Position numbers and translations under genes: made by a program. From Ardenticatenales bacterium (GTDB lineage: Bacteria > Chloroflexota > Anaerolineae > Promineifilales > Promineifilaceae): a stretch of DNA of 64,000 nucleotides. Numbering within the stretch: the first letter of the stretch is position 1; each line of letters begins with the position of its first letter. Below, piece after piece: positions 59,414-64,000 of this stretch. Below the pieces are notes generated by a model. The model had not been told where the DNA came from. It did no database searches and saw only the letters and a list, made by a program, of their open reading frames with translations. The stretch covers positions 1 to 64,000 of the forward strand of contig JACKBM010000036.1 in NCBI GenBank assembly GCA_020634575.1. The letters run 5' to 3'.

Positions 59414-60916
59414 CTACTCAAATGGGATCTCATCGTCTTCGTCGACGACTTCTGTCCCATATTCTTCGTCATCTTCGTATTCAAGCTCAACTGCGCTGGT
59501 GTCCAGCTCCGCTTCAGCTTGCTCCATAATCTCTTCATCTTCCTCAGCTTCGGCATCATCATCCAGCCCACTAAATGGGTTGATGGGCAACGGATTTTGA
59601 GGTTTGGTCAGCGCCGACCAATTGGGACGAGATATCACGCGAGGAGGCAAGATTGGGCGCGGCAACTCAGGCTCGCTATCCTCTTCCGCCTCGTCTTCAT
59701 CACTTTCCCATTCGGCCATTTCTGGCTGCGCGTCAGCCTCTTCCTCATCATCCCAGAGGGCATCATCGCTTAAGGCATCAGCCCAGGGTGAGTCCGCCAG
59801 GTGAAGAAGCGGCTCCGCCTCAACAATAGGCTCCTCTTCGACGACTGCCTCGGAGGATGGCACAACCGCAGCCGGCGGTTCTTCCGGTGCCTCAGCCTCA
59901 AGCAGTTGGCCGGTCACGGGGTCAATTGGGAAAGCCAGCAACTTGCCCCCAGAGTCACGCCGCAACTGTTGGACCATGCGTTTGGCGGCGCGTTCACCAA
60001 CGTACGCTCCCTGGAAGGCAGTCATCATGTCCCCGGCGATAGCGACAAAATCCCCCTGCCCCTGTAGATATTCGGCCTGGCTGTGACCAATGCCAGCCGC
60101 GGCCCGCGCGGCGCCAGCATCAGGCAGGTGACCCACGATCCGCAAAGGAATGGCCGCTTTGAGAACGTTATCCAGCAAGGGAGCGGCTGGCGCGGCGCTG
60201 GTGAGAAGGAGATGGATACCGGCCGGTGCCCCTTTCTGCAACAAACGCATGAGCGCAGCCACAATCGGCTGACCGCCTGCCTCCAGCAGATTCTCAATTT
60301 CATCAATGGCGACAACCAGCGCCGGCGTCTTGACGCCTTGCTCCTGGCGGTAGCCCATTTCATTGACCAGAAAATTCAGCGTCTCGGCGACATCGTCAAG
60401 CTCGCTTACAACGGGCCCTAATGCGTGAGGCAATTCAGCCAACGACGCCAGCTCCGGACGTTGGCTGCCGTCCAGCAGCACCATCTGGACCAGGGCCTGC
60501 CGCTGCCGGATGGCCAAAGAAAGCAGCAACGACCGCAGCAACATCGTCTTGCCAGCCCCGGCTTCACCGGCGATCAAGATGTGCGCCGATTCGGGTGCAC
60601 GCAGATCCACCAGCAGCGGAGCGCCGTCCTCATCTACGCCCAGGATCGCCGACATTTCCGGCAATGCTGGCATATCGCGGAGAAGCTGTAACAAACTTAC
60701 CGGTACATCGTCTTCACGGGCCAAGTAATACTCCAGGAAATCCTCATTGCCGGTCAATTTTACCATTGCCGAGCCTAGCAGGTTCTGCATACCATGCTTG
60801 ACCGTCTGATAATGAACCCGGCCCCTGGCAAACTTATTCTGCCAGATCGAAAGCCTGAAAAAATCGTTCACGTCAAAAGGGTCTACCTCAGTTGTTTCTT
60901 CGATTTCCTGTTCCAT
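59414..60916 (-). CDS. FtsK/SpoIIIE-like ATPase with long acidic tail
   Basis: 500 residues from the ATG at 60916, with AGGA about 8 bases upstream. The P-loop GEAGAGKT is at 117-124, and ALVVAIDEIENLL is Walker B. HILIAGEAGAGKTMLLRSLL resembles the FtsK/SpoIIIE motor core; there are no membrane helices. Residues 330-500 are a highly acidic Glu/Asp/Pro tail with FSGLDDDAE near its end. Full FtsK has membrane and gamma domains that are absent here. It probably moves or loads DNA, or acts in a secretion machine. A small gene follows in the same operon, and the lexA terminator lies just upstream. Confidence 0.8.
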   Translation of the reverse strand: MEQEIEETTEVDPFDVNDFFRLSIWQNKFARGRVHYQTVKHGMQNLLGSAMVKLTGNEDFLEYYLAREDDVPVSLLQLLRDMPALPEMSAILGVDEDGAPLLVDLRAPESAHILIAGEAGAGKTMLLRSLLLSLAIRQRQALVQMVLLDGSQRPELASLAELPHALGPVVSELDDVAETLNFLVNEMGYRQEQGVKTPALVVAIDEIENLLEAGGQPIVAALMRLLQKGAPAGIHLLLTSAAPAAPLLDNVLKAAIPLRIVGHLPDAGAARAAAGIGHSQAEYLQGQGDFVAIAGDMMTAFQGAYVGERAAKRMVQQLRRDSGGKLLAFPIDPVTGQLLEAEAPEEPPAAVVPSSEAVVEEEPIVEAEPLLHLADSPWADALSDDALWDDEEEADAQPEMAEWESDEDEAEEDSEPELPRPILPPRVISRPNWSALTKPQNPLPINPFSGLDDDAEAEEDEEIMEQAEAELDTSAVELEYEDDEEYGTEVVDEDDEIPFE

Positions 60917-60985
60917 TACCACGTCCTACCAGCGAAAACTAGAAACATTGCGCGACCAAAACGCACAGATGTTCTAATTCAGGGT

Positions 60986-61014
60986 AAAAAAAGAGACGGC
61001 AGACGCCGCCTCTT
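60986..61014 (-). terminator. Terminator after lexA
   Basis: On the minus strand AAGAGGCGGC pairs with GCCGTCTCTT (one G-U), followed by seven T. Confidence 0.92.
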
Positions 61015-61033
61015 ATCTTCAACGTAAGCGCGC

Positions 61034-61750
61034 TTAGGGTGATTGGCGCAGCACCATCATCACTTTACCCTGAACATCCACTTCTTTGGCGCCGACGTAG
61101 ATCGGCTCCATTTCTTTGTTGGCCGGCTGTAAGCGCACCTGCGGCCCTTCACGGTAGATTTTCTTCAGGGTTGTCGTGCCACTGTCACGCAACCAGACCG
61201 CCACCATATCACCGTCACGGATGTTGCTGTCCTGCTGCATGATGACGATGTCGCCGTCAGCGATCATCGCGTCAATCATGGAATCACCGCGAACACGCAG
61301 GGCAAACATCTGCTTGGGATCACCCTTGAACAGAGAAGCGCTCAGTTCCAGCGCGTCCTCCGAATCGTAGGCATCAAAGTCATCATGGCCCATTTCCAAC
61401 GGCTTGCTGGCCACGATATCGCCCATCAACGGAATACGAACCATGTTCTCAAGGGTCTCGGAAATAGTTTCCGCAACCGTGTTGATCGTATCCTTGAGTG
61501 TTTCGCCGAGTTCGCCAAACTTGACAAACGCCTTTTCCGTGAGGCGCAGACCACGCGAAACATCTTTTTCACGTTCCAGGTAGCCCTGCTCCGATAAGCG
61601 GTTGAGATTGTAGTTCACCACGGAGGTGGAACTGATGTTGCATTTCTCACCGATCTCTCTTATCGTCGGCGGGCGTCCTTTCCTATCAACGTAGGACCAT
61701 ATGTAGGCCAAAATTTCATTTTGGCGCTTGGTCATGTTCTTTTTGGCCAT
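61034..61750 (-). CDS. lexA: LexA repressor
   Basis: 238 residues from the ATG at 61750, with GAGG 9 bases upstream; the open frame extends past the promoter and is rejected. The N-terminal winged-helix has RPPTIREIG and SSTSVVNYNLNRL. The peptidase part has the catalytic Ser157 (RGDSM) and Lys196 (TTLKK). The cleavage site is Ala114-Ser115 (IVASKP), not the usual Ala-Gly. A linker insertion of about 25 residues (79-103) precedes it. LexA represses SOS genes and cleaves itself with RecA. A CGAAC-N4-GTTCT box lies in its divergent promoter region. Confidence 0.95.
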   Translation of the reverse strand: MAKKNMTKRQNEILAYIWSYVDRKGRPPTIREIGEKCNISSTSVVNYNLNRLSEQGYLEREKDVSRGLRLTEKAFVKFGELGETLKDTINTVAETISETLENMVRIPLMGDIVASKPLEMGHDDFDAYDSEDALELSASLFKGDPKQMFALRVRGDSMIDAMIADGDIVIMQQDSNIRDGDMVAVWLRDSGTTTLKKIYREGPQVRLQPANKEMEPIYVGAKEVDVQGKVMMVLRQSP

Positions 61751-61777
61751 ATATTGGTACCTCACAGATATAATAAA

Positions 61778-61810
61778 CCAGAACAGATGAGTCTCGCTCA
61801 AATGTTCTGG
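61778..61810. promoter_or_regulatory. Inverted repeat of LexA-like half-sites
   Basis: CCAGAACA (61778-61785) and TGTTCTGG (61803-61810) are exact reverse complements 17 bases apart, each containing a GAAC/GTTC half-site. A TATAAT/ATTATA block (61769-61774) adjoins on the lexA side and could be a -10 on either strand. Confidence 0.45.
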
Positions 61811-61822
61811 AAGAATCATACA

Positions 61823-61836
61823 CGAACAATTGTTCT
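61823..61836. promoter_or_regulatory. LexA (SOS) box between lexA and ggt
   Basis: CGAACAATTGTTCT fits the Gram-positive-type consensus CGAAC-N4-GTTCG except for the last base. This class of box is known from Dehalococcoides, another member of the phylum. It lies 73 bases upstream of the lexA ATG and 18 bases upstream of the ggt ATG, so it may control both. Confidence 0.75.
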
Positions 61837-61853
61837 GTGTCAAGGAGTGGTTC

Positions 61854-63461
61854 ATGCAGTTCGAGAAGTACAGCTTTCCTAGCCGGCGTTCAAATGTGGT
61901 GGCCCGCAACGGGTTGGTAGCGACCAGCCAGCCCCTGGCGGCCCAGGCCGGCCTCGCGATTTTGCAGGCCGGCGGCAATGCCGTGGATGCTGCCATCGCC
62001 ACAGTCGCCACCCTCTGTGTCGTGGAGCCCTGCTCCACCGGTGTCGGCGGCGATGCGTTCGCCCTGATCTGGTCCGCGAAGGACAAAAAACTATACGGTC
62101 TCAACGCCAGTGGACCGGCGCCAGCCGCGCTCACTTCGGACTGGATCCGGGGCCAGGGCCATGACGAAGTGCCCGCGCTTGGGCCCATCCCGGTGACTGT
62201 GCCCGGCGCCGTACGCGGCTGGCAATTGGCCCTGGAGCGATTTGGCTCGATGGGGCTGGATACGCTGCTCAGCCGGCCGATCCATTATGCCCGCGACGGC
62301 TATGGGGTCAGCCAGCGCATTGGCTTTGCCTGGGAGCGCTCAATAGAAAAGATGAGCGCCCATCCTGACTCAAAACGGGTCTGGCTGCCCGGCGGCAAAG
62401 CGCCCGCGCCTGGCACCATCTTCCGCAATCCCGAATTTGCCCGGACGCTGCAAACCCTGGCCGAAGATGGTTATGATGCGTTCTACCATGGCGACATTGG
62501 CCGCCAGATCGCCCAATGCGTGCAGGACGCCGGCGGTGTGTTGACGCAAGAGGACCTGGTAAATTACATGGCGGAATGGGTGGAGCCTATCCAGGTCGAT
62601 TACCGCGATGGCTACGCCTTCCACGAAATCCCACCGAATGGCCAGGGTCTGACGGCCCTGCTCGCCCTCAACATCGTCAAGCATTTTGACCTGAAGAGTA
62701 TGGGCTTTGGCTCAGCCGGCGCCTACCACACACAGATGGAAGCAATCAAGCTGGCCTTTGCCGACGCTCACGCCTTCATCGGTGACCCGCGCAAGGTGGA
62801 TGTGCCCGTCGAGACGCTGCTGAGTGATGCCTACACCCAGAGCCGGCTGGCCCTAATCAACCGTGACACTGCCCTCGATCCCACTGCTGGCGACCCGTCT
62901 CGCATCGGCGACACGGTGTATCTGACCGTCGCCGATGGCGAAGGCAACATGGTGAGCTGGATTCAAAGTCTCTATATGGGCTTTGGCAGCGGTCTGACGG
63001 CGGGGACAACCGGGATTCAACTGCAGAATCGCGGCGCCAACTTCTCGCTGGAACCCGGCCATCCCAACGAAGCGGCGCCCGGCCGGCGGCCGTACCATAC
63101 AATTATCCCTGGCTTCATCACCCGCAACGGCGAGGCTTTTTCCAGCTTCGGCGTCATGGGCGGCTTTATGCAGCCCCAGGGGCATCTACAGGTCGGCGTA
63201 AACATGATCGACTTCGGCATGGACCCGCAAGCTGCCCTGGATGCGCCGCGCTTCCAGTGGGTGCGTGATAAGGAGATCGGCCTGGAGGATTGGGCGGCTG
63301 ACTACGTCCGCGACGAGCTGATCGGCCGCGGTCACAATCTGCTCCCCAAGGGCTATCGGATGCATTACGGCGGCGGCCAGGCCATCGTCCGCGACCCGGC
63401 CACCGGCGTCCTCGTCGGCGGCAGCGAGCCGCGGAATGATGGCTCAGCGGTTGGTTACTAA
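61854..63461 (+). CDS. ggt: Gamma-glutamyltransferase family protein
   Basis: 535 residues from the ATG at 61854, with AAGGAG 6 bases upstream. The Ntn-hydrolase family blocks are present: GGNAVDAAIA, GVGGDAFALI, FADAHAFIGD, and DTVYLTVADGEGNMVSW holding the autoprocessing Thr at the start of the small subunit. The C-terminal GGQAIVRD block completes it. There is no signal peptide, so it may be cytoplasmic, unlike most bacterial GGTs. It cleaves gamma-glutamyl compounds such as glutathione. It is divergent from lexA across a LexA box. Confidence 0.94.
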   Translation: MQFEKYSFPSRRSNVVARNGLVATSQPLAAQAGLAILQAGGNAVDAAIATVATLCVVEPCSTGVGGDAFALIWSAKDKKLYGLNASGPAPAALTSDWIRGQGHDEVPALGPIPVTVPGAVRGWQLALERFGSMGLDTLLSRPIHYARDGYGVSQRIGFAWERSIEKMSAHPDSKRVWLPGGKAPAPGTIFRNPEFARTLQTLAEDGYDAFYHGDIGRQIAQCVQDAGGVLTQEDLVNYMAEWVEPIQVDYRDGYAFHEIPPNGQGLTALLALNIVKHFDLKSMGFGSAGAYHTQMEAIKLAFADAHAFIGDPRKVDVPVETLLSDAYTQSRLALINRDTALDPTAGDPSRIGDTVYLTVADGEGNMVSWIQSLYMGFGSGLTAGTTGIQLQNRGANFSLEPGHPNEAAPGRRPYHTIIPGFITRNGEAFSSFGVMGGFMQPQGHLQVGVNMIDFGMDPQAALDAPRFQWVRDKEIGLEDWAADYVRDELIGRGHNLLPKGYRMHYGGGQAIVRDPATGVLVGGSEPRNDGSAVGY

Positions 63462-63462
63462 C

Positions 63463-63492
63463 AGCTGTTAGCGAATAGCTGTTAGCTGTTAG
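63463..63492. repeat. Short direct repeat AGCTGTTAG x3
   Basis: AGCTGTTAG occurs at 63463, 63477 and 63484, the last two sharing AG. It spans the gap after ggt and the end of the convergent gene. Confidence 0.65.
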
Positions 63493-64000
63493 TCTCTTGG
63501 TGCGATTGGCAGGAAGAGGCTGCGGATCTCGAAGGGTGGGGTGACGCCGTTGGCGTAGCCCAGGACTTCGATCTCGTTGATGGCGGCGACGCGGCTCCAA
63601 TACCACCGGCCGGTCGTCGCCGTCACGGTAAACCGTAACTGGTCGATGGTGGTGGGCGCGCTCAGCGTGATGAGCGTGCCGCCACCATTCGCCAGCGGCT
63701 CGATCCGGCCCACCGCGATCGTTTCAACCAGATTGCCATCACGGAAAAGCTCCAGCGTGCCGCCTTCGACGTAATAATCGCCAAATTGGGCCGGCTCGCC
63801 AAAACCGTCCCAGTCGCCGCCCAGCGGCGGCGGCCCGACCAGGCGGATCGACTCGACCGTCATCTCATTGGGCCAGCTCAGCTCAAACCATTCGCCCACA
63901 TCCGAATCCAGGGCGGACATCCAGCCCGTCGTATCATCCTGGTAGGGGCCATCCGGCTCAGGGCCACCGGCCGGTACCGGCACCCAACCCCGGCGGTCGT
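63489..64000 (-). CDS. Partial discoidin/F5-8-type C domain protein (N-terminus outside window)
   Basis: At least 170 C-terminal residues; the frame stays open to the window edge, so the N-terminus lies beyond 64000. The visible part is a jelly-roll domain with GEWFELSWPNEMTVESIRLVG, GGTLELFRDGN and INEIEVLGYANG, the pattern of F5/8-type C (discoidin, CBM32-like) carbohydrate-binding domains. A Pro-rich tail ends in LFLPI. It is probably part of a larger secreted protein. The GTG at 63983 is unlikely to be the true start. Confidence 0.75.
   Translation of the reverse strand, partial: DRRGWVPVPAGGPEPDGPYQDDTTGWMSALDSDVGEWFELSWPNEMTVESIRLVGPPPLGGDWDGFGEPAQFGDYYVEGGTLELFRDGNLVETIAVGRIEPLANGGGTLITLSAPTTIDQLRFTVTATTGRWYWSRVAAINEIEVLGYANGVTPPFEIRSLFLPIAPRD

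Noticed and set aside
1..64000. tRNA, rRNA, prophage, insertion sequence or CRISPR array anywhere in the window
   Set aside because: The intergenic gaps were read on both strands and showed no cloverleaf with TTC-loop consensus, no transposase or integrase gene, and no repeat-spacer pattern.

Overview
The window looks like a chromosomal stretch from a member of the Chloroflexota, most likely an Anaerolineae/Ardenticatenia/Caldilineae-type lineage. That placement is inferred from the gene repertoire: SH3 and lipoprotein genes with long Pro/Thr linkers, REC-GAF-PAS regulators, a Roadblock protein, a Gram-positive-type LexA box, and many polytopic glycan enzymes. I found no rRNA, tRNA, CRISPR array, prophage or insertion sequence. 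The sequence carries a strikingly over-represented palindrome, CCGGCCGG, of which I count at least 47 copies in 64 kb.

Layout. 1-3590: a heterodimeric ABC exporter with one degenerate and one canonical ATP site. 3594-5084: an unrecognised gene and a peroxiredoxin-like (PRXL2/SelU-like) gene whose redox centre reads UGA-x-x-Cys, a strong selenoprotein candidate. 5331-9434: a large APC-type permease and a secreted double-spondin protein. 9690-12867: a hotdog thioesterase, a REC-GAF-GAF-PAS regulator and a divergent Roadblock/LC7 protein. 13015-16826: a LysM lipoprotein, a membrane SH3 protein and dihydrolipoyl dehydrogenase. 16890-20652: lipid and redox functions (CDP-alcohol phosphatidyltransferase, a fused double SDR, a SirB1-like protein, PlsC). 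20974-28768: an unknown protein, pyruvate kinase, an AAA ATPase, a glycerophosphodiesterase, a diacylglycerol-kinase-family protein and a sensor kinase that has lost its phospho-acceptor His. 28812-32775: secreted VCBS/ASPIC and surface proteins, PspC and an HD hydrolase. 32831-34230: the yggS-yggT-yggU cluster. 34368-34507: a promoter-to-terminator unit that looks like a roughly 100-nt small RNA. 34645-41064: a tyrosine phosphatase, an endonuclease III-like protein, a methyltransferase, a Nudix-like protein, AsnRS, a coiled-coil protein and a lipoprotein.

41236-59164 is mainly a cell-surface glycan region. It holds glycosyltransferases of the GT4, GT2, GT-C-like and WecG/TagA types, a sugar methyltransferase, an LPG-synthase-type membrane protein, nucleotide-sugar epimerases, a phosphodiesterase of the alkaline phosphatase superfamily with an overlapping APS-kinase-like gene, plus PrmC, TsaC and secreted or lipoprotein genes. 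59172-64000 holds an FtsK-like ATPase with a small partner, LexA with its own box, gamma-glutamyltransferase, and the C-terminal part of a discoidin-like protein cut by the window edge.

Regulatory features repeat across the window. Four genes have a -10 hexamer only 7-9 bases before the ATG, consistent with leaderless messages. An extended -10, TGTTATAAT, recurs in front of unrelated operons. Several hairpin terminators are clear. The most interesting items are the selenoprotein candidate, the small RNA candidate, the iterated palindrome and the His-less sensor kinase.
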